64,000 nucleotides of DNA, taken from positions 1 to 64,000 of the forward strand of contig JADBXZ010000010.1 of assembly GCA_020403265.1 (NCBI GenBank). Direction: 5' to 3'. The stretch comes from Bacteroidota bacterium (lineage in GTDB: Bacteria > Bacteroidota > Bacteroidia > B-17B0 > Aurantibacillaceae). The position numbers and the translations under genes are program-made. Below the pieces are notes generated by a model. The model saw only the letters and a list, made by a program, of their open reading frames with translations, had not been told where the DNA came from and made no database searches. How positions within the stretch are numbered: position 1 is the stretch's first letter; the number at the start of each line of letters is the position of its first letter. Positions 39,501-47,823 of the stretch are shown here, piece by piece.

Positions 39501-39755
39501 AATATCTAGTTTCTGAGCACGGGCAACTTCTCTAAGCAAAACGGAACTATCAAAAACACTTTTCCCATCTTTTGCAGTTGGGTCTTTTAACTCAATAAAA
39601 AAAATCGCTTTTCCACCTTTACGTTTCAAAGTTATATCTGCTCTTCCATCTTCTTGAACTGTATATGGCTCAATTCTATCTTCAAGATTTAGTTCTCTAA
39701 TTACTTCTGTAAAAACCGTATTTAGTGTTCCTTGTAATTGTCTTTCTATCTTCAC
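36582..39755 (-). CDS. type IIG-like restriction enzyme/N6-adenine DNA methyltransferase
   Basis: A fused nuclease-methyltransferase of about 1057 residues. The N-terminal region has a PD-(D/E)xK-like signature, GRADITLKRKGGKAIFFIELK. The central methyltransferase has motif I DPSCGSGTFLVRAYE and motif IV NPPYTRQ, with LGQYFTPPHVIDLI before it. The C-terminal half is probably target recognition (Eco57I/TaqI-like specificity). I prefer the GTG start at 39755, because the upstream ATG at 39815 lies inside a terminator hairpin. It would both modify and cut unmodified foreign DNA. Confidence 0.83.
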   Translation of the reverse strand: MKIERQLQGTLNTVFTEVIRELNLEDRIEPYTVQEDGRADITLKRKGGKAIFFIELKDPTAKDGKSVFDSSVLLREVARAQKLDIRYFGNCNFLACAFFDSDKIYEKAAVTEGFFTQSEIARLGVNYSPSKDILSKLKSIATFYIERAIEILDKKPITFSPLDELFIFKINKLIQAYGISITEQVWERYKSNKDFKKKIQNYTQSQLWNIPQTYEEIENLTHISLLMLISKLIFYKAYVDNQLYHRLHPMKIPTEINTPTKLENHIWQYFTEFKEITGNFELLIGERSDIIFQIPFVCESVIDLIKETLETEGHYDFSAIPFDIIGRIFEELIREDERHKLGQYFTPPHVIDLINSFAIQHYNDFVLDPSCGSGTFLVRAYEKKRELSKASKKETQHEILLDQIYGNDLSGYPAYLSMLNLAIRNTRKASYPRIVNRDFFSITANTKLELHSQSGKKERNFLPKFDAIVGNPPYTRQEDIGAMNGTFKKEQIMNIVKSECGFEPSQRTSIYGYFFYHASVFLKERGYLAFIVQNSWLDTDYGIDMQKYFLRNYEIVAILDSEVERFFPSASVNTSIVILRKQSDEDLRDENVVRFVYFKQSLYKIIEEYGSTDKLKDIILKENKINENEQFKINCLQQSKLNQFTKWTQFLKAPKVYFDIIEKGFSKLVPLKTFVDVKFGIKTGADNFFIVKELNQKSDEPKLKASLNNNGSISSFKEMKKEKLKLVENGFNEIWLIEERYIEKCLSSSKDSKTYELDIKNLPHSVLLINEQYKDIRNNAPFLYEYLKHGVKEGINQVPSCASRSLWYSFIQKVPPEISFNSIISDFGKSYLGNVYPKADGLKSIYVKEKKNILPIYYFLNSTLSWLFQQFIIRTNFGDGAGDIKVYELEDMPVMVDFEVDNELILGETKNIKFELGETNNINDISKSRIKLDSAILKAIGYTNKKERDEVLLELYKQTAQLISARLQKAQSMKSVKSQRNKIEFSVYLDQLKLMLQEGKYQAKPTIKFVREIEKLTVEISSDTKLQKKMIEAYWKEKFGETLNEKNIAKKTQTSLF

Positions 39756-39805
39756 AATTAATATTTTTTTGAAAAAATTATTATAACATTTATCTGTAAA
39801 AATAA

Positions 39806-39834
39806 GAAAATCCACCGTTTTTCGATGGATTTTC
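39806..39834 (-). terminator. terminator closing the long leftward mobile-element operon
   Basis: A stem (GAAAATCCA with TGGATTTTC, extended inward) is followed on the minus strand by a U-rich stretch. It lies 75 bp past the stop of the last gene of the 23-gene block and so separates it from the restriction gene. Confidence 0.65.
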
Positions 39835-39908
39835 CATGTTTAGTTGTGATTATTTTTTTGAAATATATTTCAATAATCTTACATCATTCTTCCTGATTTA
39901 CTATAAAA

Positions 39909-41756
39909 TTACCTCTCAGGATAAGCCTCAAGTAACTTCCTTAAATTTTCTTTTCCAGTTGGTGTTAATTGTCCTCCAATCTCAAGCCATACATTAGGAG
40001 GGATTTCTTCACGAATAGTAGTATCAGAGCTATACATCGCATAATCCATAGCCTCAGCATAATTACCCTCATCATAAAACTTTTTAATACGCTTTAATTT
40101 TTGCCAATCAGACGGGTTTAAGTGTTTAGGTTCAGTCCAATCAGGAAACCTAGAACTGCTCTTTTTTGTTGAAAGTTCATTAGAAATGTTTGAGTTAATG
40201 TTCTTTTTTCTCACTCCTTCTAATCCATCAATTGAGCTAATTGTGGTATCGTCAAATATCCGCATTTCCCCTCCCTGATTAAATCTACCATTTTGAACCG
40301 CTAAACCCTTTTCTGGCACTTGGATAACCACATCCACATCATGCTGGAACTCATTAGCCCCTCTAAAATTACCCTCCTTAGTGGTCTGGAAAATGTAAAT
40401 AAAGGATTTTGATGGGTAATTATGTCTTAACGTTTCAAGGTCGCCAGTAGATAAACCAAGCTTATTAACACTATCAAAAAAGATAAAGTCATAAGGCGTT
40501 AAATCGCTGGGGATTTCTTCCGCTACAAATAAGTTAGGATGCGCCACATCTTTAGCTTTTAATTTGTCCTGTAAAGTCATATCTAAACCCTCCTCTTTAG
40601 CCACATAAAGCACGTTGCCATGATTTCTGGCTAAGTACCCAGCGAAGTCCACACAAAGAAATGATTTACCCATTTTCGGTTTACCATACACCATGACACT
40701 AAAACCCTTTGACGGATCTCCTATCAGTTTACGATACTTGCCCACGAAACCCAACGTCTTAAATTGCACGTTTCTAAAATCCATGCTACTCATAACGCCA
40801 GGAATTTCGTTTATAGGGCTTTCCGTTTCTTCTATTGCGTTTACTTCCTCAATCCCCTCTAATCCATTCACTTCACAAGCGCAACCCAACACACCATTCA
40901 ATCCGTTTAATTCTGTTTGCTGGATGCTCAATATCTTTTGAGATTTGTTTTTAACGTATGCGTTAAGGTTAGCAAACATCGTATCTAATAACTTAGCATA
41001 CTTATCCGTCTTCGTTACTTTTTTCAGTTTAGAAGCACGTTGCATAGCATCCATTAGTAATTTAGCTTTATCCTTAACGTTGTATTTACCGTTTAAGTTA
41101 ATGTAACGTTTAATCAGGTTAACAGATGGCATAACCTTTTCTTGCATAATCAAGCCTTTAAATTCTAAAATGGTTTTCTCGCCAATCTCAACGGTTAGTG
41201 CTTTGGTCATGGCATTATACGTTTTCACAAGCTTGTCTTGCATGTACTCGATTTGTTTGGAATAAGGCGAAGATTTACGCACTTTCTTTTCTATGATAGC
41301 ACGATGTAAAGCATTGATGAAACGTAAAAAATCTTCTTTTGTTTTTTTCTTGCCATTCATGGAAATATAACGTTTCATAAAACGGATTTCTTCTGGGATG
41401 CGTTCCACAAAAGAATAATCCGTATCATCATCATGGCTCTCAGTTTGAGTAGCTTTATGTATAGGTGCTTTTCGTTGTACAGGCGTTTTTGTTTCAGCCT
41501 TTTTTTCGGGTTCAGAATGTTCCACCGGTGCAATAATAGTTTTGCCCTTAATCGGGTGTTTTTGTAAATGCTCATCCAGTTTGGCGAAATAAGCATCCAT
41601 CACACGTTTGATGGTTTCATTCTTATGGTAAGCATCCCAATTGCTATAATTCTCAGAAGATTTCTGAACGAAGTCATGCCCTTTCCAAAAGGTAACAGGC
41701 AGTTGAGAAAAGTTAATGCCTTTAACGGTGTCTTTATAATTTTCAATGGTTATCAT
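39909..41756 (-). CDS. RadA/RecA-fold ATPase with tandem N-terminal repeats
   Basis: A 615-residue protein. A charged N-terminal linker leads into two related segments of about 60 residues (about 125-187 and 215-275), each with a (M/I)KRYI-x-(M/L)NGK core and an A-x-x-RA...KKV-x-K stretch. The C-terminal RecA-fold ATPase has Walker A GKPKMGKS, Walker B FIFFDSVN and a TTKEG-x-FRGANEFQHDVDVVI segment that mirrors the TKEG...LEHMVD region of RadA/Sms. It may serve in recombination or helicase loading, or less likely in genome packaging. The linker contains two G-L-x-G motifs, and a third follows the ATPase core. It is the last gene of the leftward block. Confidence 0.75.
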   Translation of the reverse strand: MITIENYKDTVKGINFSQLPVTFWKGHDFVQKSSENYSNWDAYHKNETIKRVMDAYFAKLDEHLQKHPIKGKTIIAPVEHSEPEKKAETKTPVQRKAPIHKATQTESHDDDTDYSFVERIPEEIRFMKRYISMNGKKKTKEDFLRFINALHRAIIEKKVRKSSPYSKQIEYMQDKLVKTYNAMTKALTVEIGEKTILEFKGLIMQEKVMPSVNLIKRYINLNGKYNVKDKAKLLMDAMQRASKLKKVTKTDKYAKLLDTMFANLNAYVKNKSQKILSIQQTELNGLNGVLGCACEVNGLEGIEEVNAIEETESPINEIPGVMSSMDFRNVQFKTLGFVGKYRKLIGDPSKGFSVMVYGKPKMGKSFLCVDFAGYLARNHGNVLYVAKEEGLDMTLQDKLKAKDVAHPNLFVAEEIPSDLTPYDFIFFDSVNKLGLSTGDLETLRHNYPSKSFIYIFQTTKEGNFRGANEFQHDVDVVIQVPEKGLAVQNGRFNQGGEMRIFDDTTISSIDGLEGVRKKNINSNISNELSTKKSSSRFPDWTEPKHLNPSDWQKLKRIKKFYDEGNYAEAMDYAMYSSDTTIREEIPPNVWLEIGGQLTPTGKENLRKLLEAYPER

Positions 41757-41775
41757 GGGTCGTATCGTTTAATGG

Positions 41776-44700
41776 TTAAATCAATTCTAATTCAAGGATT
41801 AAGGCTTCAGCTTCTAATTCTAAAATGCGGATGCGCTCTACATCTATATCGTTATCCTCTGGCGGTAATACAATTTTCTTTCGGGTGGATATTTTGACGG
41901 TATCACTTTTCACTAAGGATAATTGGTTCATACCAATAGCCACACTTACCCCGAATTTGTTTTGTAGAATGGTTGCAAAGGCTTCAATATTTTCTTTTGG
42001 TAAATAGCCTGCCATTTTATCAGAAGCTTTCTCAAACATGCCCTTAGTAAGTAATGCCATTAAATCCTTATCGGTGTAAATATCCCCACCTCTGGAACGA
42101 GATAAAGGCACAATGATTCTGTATTTATCCCCAGCTTCAAAAAAAGCAATCTCATTTGATGCGTACATAGCTGAACCATTACTCATTGATTTTAATAAAG
42201 GCAAAGCTTTGATAATTGGAACGGTAATTTTGCGTTGCCCCATATCTTTAGGCTGCCATTCCTCTGGCATTAAAATCCCTTTCTTGGTTTGTCCCTCTTG
42301 CGTTGTATAGCTTACTAATTTTCCGCTCTCTGTTCCAAAAGCTTGTAAAAGGTTGCCAGTAATAATGTAACGAATCCCTCTGTCTTTGGTTTTCTGTTTG
42401 ATTTCATTATCCCATTCTATCAATAAATCCTCTTGCGACATGTCTTTGTTATCCATACTCGCTGCCATGATTTTAGAAATGCCCTCGTTAAAGCTTGCTG
42501 GCATAGCGATATACTTGTTACTACTGGCGATTGCTAAACGAACTTTAATGGCACTAGGCGCATAAGGATTTTTCTTTTTCTTGTCAATCATTACACCCAA
42601 GCTAACCGCAAAAATGGTTTCCTGACCATTATCAAATGTGAACACAGGATAGGATAATACCCGACCTATGGTAAAGAAATTTAAAATGCGTTGTAAATAT
42701 TCCTGTTTGTATTTGTAGGTTTTATGCAATTGCTCAACCGCTAATTTATGAGCAGCGTTTAATTCGGTTTCACGTTCCTTGATGGCATGTCGTTGAGCAG
42801 CTTCGCCATTGCTTTCCAAAATCTTTTTAATTTTCTTTTCGTTTGGAATATCCTTAATTAAATCCGCATACTTTTGAGCAGAGGCATTTATTTCATTTTG
42901 CAAACGCTCAGCCATTGCATTTGTAAAATCATCTAATAAGCTGCGTTTGTTTTCCTCTGGGTATTTACCGTTTAAACTCTCCTTTAATAAATTTTCCAAT
43001 TCAGTTTTTGAAAATGGTTTGCGTAAAATATTTGCTTTTACTTTTTCTAAGATGCTATCTTCTCCAAATGCACTCTCGCCACCTTTACCCATTTTAATGA
43101 TACTTTCTTCAATGGTTTCTGTTTTGAGGTCTAAGGCTTCTACTTCCAAATCATACTCTCCAATTTGTTTCAAGTATTCCACATAGTCATTGTAACGCTC
43201 GGTTATCTCCGAATAAAAATCCGCTTGCATCTGAGTAGATAACACCGCTACACGCCCAGATACTTTATGCGCTGCATCTTCTAAATGCTCATCGCTTTCG
43301 CCACCTTTGCCTTTTAATCCTAATGGGTCATTCAATAAATCGTTTACTTCCAAGTTCTCCATCAAATATTCTTTAACCACTTTGTCCCCATATTTATTTA
43401 AGAAGTCTGGCACATCTAAAATCTTGGTACTTTGTTTTTGATTAGAGGTTGTATTTGCATCCAATGATTTTAATTTCTTTTGTAACATCATCATTAAACG
43501 TTTTTCTGCTGGGATAGCGGAAATCATGTAATCATAAATCGGTTTTAAGATTTGTCCTGTGCGATTGATACGACCACGTTTTTGAACTTCGGTATTAATA
43601 TCTAACTCCGCTTGTAAAACAATCATCACACGTTGCCTCACTTCTTCTTTCGGTACTTTTTGTGTTGGGATGGCGTGAGCCGATGCGCCTGTACTTCCTG
43701 ATTGATTAATCATTAGGACGTCCGCTTCGTTATTATTGAACATTCTAAACGCATCGTTTGTGTTTAAGCGTTTACGAGTAGTTACCAATCCCTTTTGACC
43801 ACTTGCATCTAACTGAACAGAAAATTTACGTCCTGTTACTTCAGCAACGATATAACCAGCTTTCTCTAATTTTTTAATGATGACATCAATCGGGCTAATG
43901 GATATTCCTGTACTAACCGTGTTGATATTGTTTAAAATACGGTTGTATTCTATTCGGGCATCTTCGCCTAGTTCAGATAATTCAAAACGTTTAAAAATAG
44001 AATCACCATTAATATCTTTTTCGGTATAGCGCATAATACCATCTAATCCTTTGCGTAATACTTCGGCAAAATCTGTATCAATTAAATCGCCATCCCCAAC
44101 ACTTAATCCGTTCTCATTTTCTAATTGCTCAATGAAACTACCCATTGTAGAAGCAAAAGCAATCACAGGCTTTTTACCCTCTTTTAAACGCTCAATGGTT
44201 CTTTCTGCAACGGCTTCTGCTTTGATGCTAAACAACATTTGATTAATCACATTAAACACCTTTGAGAAATATGGAATGTTGTCAACTCCCGCTTGAGAAG
44301 TCCCCTCTCGTAACTCAACTTCTTTTCCCTCTGCTGCTGCAATTTTATCCAGTTCATCTACTTGCTTGTCAATGAAGTTTGTTTGGAACGCAATAATATC
44401 ACGTAATATTTGAGTAATACCATCTGCCATTCTGCGATGTTCAACTTCGTATTTATCGAGAGGTAAGTAATTTACTTCTACGCCCTCGAAAGACCGTTCA
44501 CGTCTAATCATTTGCCCTTCGGCTACTAATTGACTAGCTAAGATTTCTTGCAGGGCTACACCGCCTTTTGTAATGGCTTCCACTAATTCATCACGAGTTA
44601 AGTTCGCTTCACTAATAGAAGTTTTCATCGCATAAATCGGCATGTTATCAGGACGTTTAGCAAAGGTCGCTGATAAGAATACCACACCTTTTGTATGGCT

Positions 44701-46518
44701 TACAACACGTTGCATAAATTCTCCTGTATTACTTGAACCACTTGAGTTATGGGCTTCATCCATAATCAACAAATTACCTTTGGCGATGTGCATTAAGTAG
44801 TTTGGCTTTTCTGGTTTTTTATCGGGAGAATTAAATTGAGAATATGTACCTACCACAAAGTTGTAATTAGCTGGAATTTCATTTGTTTGAAAAATACTTT
44901 GTTGTTCAGAAGCTGCAAGAGCCTGATACATCACATTTCCATCTTCATCTTTAATATCTGTTTTAGGTTCTCTGCCATTAATGATAAAGGGTTTTAAATG
45001 TGCTGAACCAATAGCGGATAAATCACGATAGATGTCAGAAAATAAATTAGCTTTCTCGGTAATGAATATTGGTTTCATACCTTGCTTTACGCCATAACGT
45101 ATCATCGCTGCTGCAATACGACCTTTACCAATTCCTGTTTGGTCGCCAATAATCATTCCTTGTCCTCTGGCTTCAATATTGTAAATCGCCATTGCAACGG
45201 CATCAATTTGTTCGGCTGATAACGCATGGCATAAATCTTTATGAGAGCCATAGCCTAAACGATGTCTTACAAAATTATCCATGTTACCACCAACCTCTGA
45301 TTTAATTCTGGAGAGAGCTGCATGTGTTTCAAATCCCATTGAATCTGGCACTTGTGTATTTAACACGACACAGGCGTTTGATGCTGGTGTATAAGGCATT
45401 CCTAATTCATCGCCTAAAAAGAATTTTTCTATATCAAGAGCTTCTTGCTCTAGTGTTTTAATATCAATCATGTTTGGTTTGTTTTGTGCTGGTGTAACGT
45501 CTATCTCTGCATTATCCGTTCCGATAACTCTATCGTACAAATCCGAAAAAGAACGAATCACATTATCAATGGAGGCATTATAAATCGGTGCAACACCTTG
45601 TGGTTTATCTTTTCTGCCATCAATTAAAATCAAGCGAACTGGAAAGCCAGTCCCTTGTCTGGTGTATAATCGGTTGCCGTCAATCTGTATCACATCAACC
45701 ACATTGTAATGATGATACAGATAGTTAAACAGGATGCGGTTTTTTCCTTTTTCTATTCTGCCGAGTTTGTCCCAGCGAGTATGACCGCCAATGATGATAG
45801 CTGCTTTACCATCATTTGCCATTGTATCTAAAGCACGTAAAGCCATTAAATGGTCTAGGACACGAATGGGAAACGTATTATAATCAATTGCTTTATTTAA
45901 TACACCAAAAGGAGGATTAGTTAATACAGCTTGAAAGGTTGCCTTTAAATCTATGTAAGAAAATGGAGTAGTAGCATCACGATTAAATACATTGGCATAA
46001 CCCTGAGTTTGTAAATTACGATTACGAACAACATCAATTTCATTCACATACACTCGTTCTGGTTTAGCTGCTATGGTCAATAAGCCGTTTCCAGCACTTG
46101 GTTCAAATGCGTAACCTCCTGTTTGATGTAAGTGGTTTAAGCCACAATACACACCCATTAAATATCCGATTGGAGCTGGTGTAGAATATTGTTGTAATAA
46201 AATACTTTGTGATGTTCGATGAGATAAAATCATTTGGTTATTGTACAACTCAACAATACGTTCGTATTTTTCTCTGGTCGTTCCCTTACCTTGTGCAATT
46301 TCTCTGGCAACATTTACGATAGCAAGTTCTGTTAGTTCTTTAATTTCTGTTTTGTCATCAATCTTTAACGAATAAGCGAGAGCTTCAACGCTACGTTTGT
46401 TATGCTTGTAACTTATACGCAAACTTCTTTCCATATAGGTTACAAACTCCAAAAGGTTTGGGGCTAGTATTTTTTGCCCCAAACCTAAAAGAGAATTTAT
46501 ATTTCGATTAACGTCCAT
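41776..46518 (-). CDS. N6-methyltransferase fused to a strawberry-notch-like helicase
   Basis: A 1580-residue protein. The methyltransferase lies at about 125-290, with motif I EPSAGNGLLTI and motif IV TNPPFG. It is followed by a superfamily 2 helicase of the strawberry-notch type: Walker A GDQTGIGKGR, DEAH box LLIMDEAH, motif III VFLSATF and motif VI VQKRGRINRTGQ. A long helical C-terminus follows. Such fusions are common on phages, plasmids and conjugative elements, and P1 DarB, which protects injected DNA against restriction, has a related layout. Its start overlaps the upstream stop by 1 bp. Confidence 0.85.
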   Translation of the reverse strand: MDVNRNINSLLGLGQKILAPNLLEFVTYMERSLRISYKHNKRSVEALAYSLKIDDKTEIKELTELAIVNVAREIAQGKGTTREKYERIVELYNNQMILSHRTSQSILLQQYSTPAPIGYLMGVYCGLNHLHQTGGYAFEPSAGNGLLTIAAKPERVYVNEIDVVRNRNLQTQGYANVFNRDATTPFSYIDLKATFQAVLTNPPFGVLNKAIDYNTFPIRVLDHLMALRALDTMANDGKAAIIIGGHTRWDKLGRIEKGKNRILFNYLYHHYNVVDVIQIDGNRLYTRQGTGFPVRLILIDGRKDKPQGVAPIYNASIDNVIRSFSDLYDRVIGTDNAEIDVTPAQNKPNMIDIKTLEQEALDIEKFFLGDELGMPYTPASNACVVLNTQVPDSMGFETHAALSRIKSEVGGNMDNFVRHRLGYGSHKDLCHALSAEQIDAVAMAIYNIEARGQGMIIGDQTGIGKGRIAAAMIRYGVKQGMKPIFITEKANLFSDIYRDLSAIGSAHLKPFIINGREPKTDIKDEDGNVMYQALAASEQQSIFQTNEIPANYNFVVGTYSQFNSPDKKPEKPNYLMHIAKGNLLIMDEAHNSSGSSNTGEFMQRVVSHTKGVVFLSATFAKRPDNMPIYAMKTSISEANLTRDELVEAITKGGVALQEILASQLVAEGQMIRRERSFEGVEVNYLPLDKYEVEHRRMADGITQILRDIIAFQTNFIDKQVDELDKIAAAEGKEVELREGTSQAGVDNIPYFSKVFNVINQMLFSIKAEAVAERTIERLKEGKKPVIAFASTMGSFIEQLENENGLSVGDGDLIDTDFAEVLRKGLDGIMRYTEKDINGDSIFKRFELSELGEDARIEYNRILNNINTVSTGISISPIDVIIKKLEKAGYIVAEVTGRKFSVQLDASGQKGLVTTRKRLNTNDAFRMFNNNEADVLMINQSGSTGASAHAIPTQKVPKEEVRQRVMIVLQAELDINTEVQKRGRINRTGQILKPIYDYMISAIPAEKRLMMMLQKKLKSLDANTTSNQKQSTKILDVPDFLNKYGDKVVKEYLMENLEVNDLLNDPLGLKGKGGESDEHLEDAAHKVSGRVAVLSTQMQADFYSEITERYNDYVEYLKQIGEYDLEVEALDLKTETIEESIIKMGKGGESAFGEDSILEKVKANILRKPFSKTELENLLKESLNGKYPEENKRSLLDDFTNAMAERLQNEINASAQKYADLIKDIPNEKKIKKILESNGEAAQRHAIKERETELNAAHKLAVEQLHKTYKYKQEYLQRILNFFTIGRVLSYPVFTFDNGQETIFAVSLGVMIDKKKKNPYAPSAIKVRLAIASSNKYIAMPASFNEGISKIMAASMDNKDMSQEDLLIEWDNEIKQKTKDRGIRYIITGNLLQAFGTESGKLVSYTTQEGQTKKGILMPEEWQPKDMGQRKITVPIIKALPLLKSMSNGSAMYASNEIAFFEAGDKYRIIVPLSRSRGGDIYTDKDLMALLTKGMFEKASDKMAGYLPKENIEAFATILQNKFGVSVAIGMNQLSLVKSDTVKISTRKKIVLPPEDNDIDVERIRILELEAEALILELELI

Positions 46519-47042
46519 TATACACTCAATAACTTTAAGGTTAATGTTGCTGCACGAACTGAAACAAATTTTGTAGAACTTCCAGACACTCTGCGAAGTG
46601 CTATTGCATAAGCTTTACCAGCTTCCAGTTCAATTGAATTATTACTGGCAATACAACTGTATGCTGAATTTTTAAATTGAGTAGCTGAATTAGCAACCAT
46701 GCTGTTCGTGGCAATATCTACGATACACAATTCGCCAACTAAACCTGCATCTACAATAGCATAAGCAAATAACTGTGTTTTGATTTTTTGTTTTCTGTTG
46801 AGGAAATAATAACCATTGGTAGGTATGACAAACACATGGCTGTTTTGCACAAACAAAGCACTTTTAGTTTTAAAAACCGAAGGTAACACCAGCGGTATGC
46901 TGGTGTTACTAAACTGGTCGCTATCCACTAAGGATTTTGGTGTAACAATTAACCTATCGGATATTCCTGTATTAATATCAGAGCCTTTAGCGTTTCTGAA
47001 ATTAAATAGCTTTCCTGTTAAGAGGTCTAAAAAATATCCCAT
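46518..47042 (-). CDS. beta-rich structural protein, possible fibre/spike
   Basis: A 174-residue protein with no signal peptide or membrane helix, rich in alternating beta strands (SALFVQNSHVFVIPTNGYYF, then ELEAGKAYAIALRRVSG). I start at the ATG at 47042, directly after the stop of the preceding fibre-like gene; the longer open frame (to 47228) would overlap that gene by 185 bp. Position and composition suggest a virion surface component acting with the 189-residue protein. No named family was recognised. Confidence 0.6.
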   Translation of the reverse strand: MGYFLDLLTGKLFNFRNAKGSDINTGISDRLIVTPKSLVDSDQFSNTSIPLVLPSVFKTKSALFVQNSHVFVIPTNGYYFLNRKQKIKTQLFAYAIVDAGLVGELCIVDIATNSMVANSATQFKNSAYSCIASNNSIELEAGKAYAIALRRVSGSSTKFVSVRAATLTLKLLSV

Positions 47043-47043
47043 G

Positions 47044-47613
47044 TTATGCGTATAATAATTCAATGCGGTTATTCCAGATGTTATCAAAATCTTTGTTTCC
47101 GTCTGCCCACTGATAAGAACAGACATCCCCTGTATTGCTAATTCTTTGAATTGCCCATACTGCCTCTTGCGGATTCGCTGCTGGGCTGGCGAAGCCTTTG
47201 TAAATAATGTTCGGATTGCTTTCATCAATTAAAACTGGTTCAAAGAAAATTTTACTATCTAAGGTGCTTACCGCATATCTAATGTTCGTTACTTGCTCGT
47301 TCAGTTCATTGAGTTTAGAGATTTCTTCAATCTGTTTTTCTTCCGTTGCACTTCCTGAAATGTTTGTTGCAGCCAACATATCGTTAATCGCATCTTTTAA
47401 TATTTCTGGCGATGCCGTTGCAGGAACGGTTACATCTGCATAAGGAATGAAGACGTTGTATAAAGCCCCTTTACCAATATCAATTTTGATGATGTTTGTT
47501 TTTACAACTACTATCTCAATGATTTGAGATTTCATAATGTTGCGTATCAACGTTCCGTTTTTAATTCTAAGGCTTACGCCATTATTTGTTATTGCTATTG
47601 CTGTGGATTCCAT
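47044..47613 (-). CDS. phage-fibre-like structural protein
   Basis: A 189-residue protein. Its C-terminal third (about 135-188) follows a pattern I know from phage structural proteins: IIYKGFASPA, then EAVWAIQRIS, WADGN and FDNIWNNRIELLY. The same layout, a Y-x-G-x-A-x-P opening followed by ADGN-x-x-FDN-x-W-x-NR, occurs at the ends of many virion fibre or neck-associated proteins. The N-terminus is beta-rich and the middle helical (EEKQIEEISKLNEL). It is the best direct hint in the block that particles are made. Its stop is 1 bp before the next gene. Confidence 0.62.
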   Translation of the reverse strand: MESTAIAITNNGVSLRIKNGTLIRNIMKSQIIEIVVVKTNIIKIDIGKGALYNVFIPYADVTVPATASPEILKDAINDMLAATNISGSATEEKQIEEISKLNELNEQVTNIRYAVSTLDSKIFFEPVLIDESNPNIIYKGFASPAANPQEAVWAIQRISNTGDVCSYQWADGNKDFDNIWNNRIELLYA

Positions 47614-47637
47614 AATTTTAATGTTTATGAGTTTGTA

Positions 47638-47820
47638 TTATTTTCCGTCTTCTTTGTTTTTTCTTACGGTCACTTGTGCGATAATTTCTCCAACCCAAGC
47701 CCCCACAAAGCCGCCTATCATGACATAAGGCACGGCATCTTTAACATGTGTTTTGGCATAGTAGTAAGAAGCCAGAGAACCGATTAATGTGAACGTGGAC
47801 ACTAACGTTTTTTCTTTCAT
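47638..47820 (-). CDS. small two-helix membrane protein, holin-like
   Basis: A 60-residue protein with two hydrophobic segments (about 7-22 and 30-50), a short turn and a charged C-terminal tail (RKNKEDGK), the layout of small class II holins. It sits 3 bp after a spanin-like gene and close to two peptidoglycan hydrolases. Holin function is inferred only from topology and neighbours. Confidence 0.55.
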   Translation of the reverse strand: MKEKTLVSTFTLIGSLASYYYAKTHVKDAVPYVMIGGFVGAWVGEIIAQVTVRKNKEDGK

Positions 47821-47823
47821 TGT

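Noticed and set aside
39909-41756. Packaging ATPase identity for the RadA-like protein
   Set aside because: The TKEG...HDVD segment follows RadA rather than FtsK/HerA-type packaging ATPases. It is kept only as a possibility to test.
46518-47228. Longer 236-residue form of the beta-rich structural gene
   Set aside because: It would overlap the preceding fibre-like gene by 185 bp. The ATG at 47042, 1 bp after that gene's stop, fits the packing of the whole operon.
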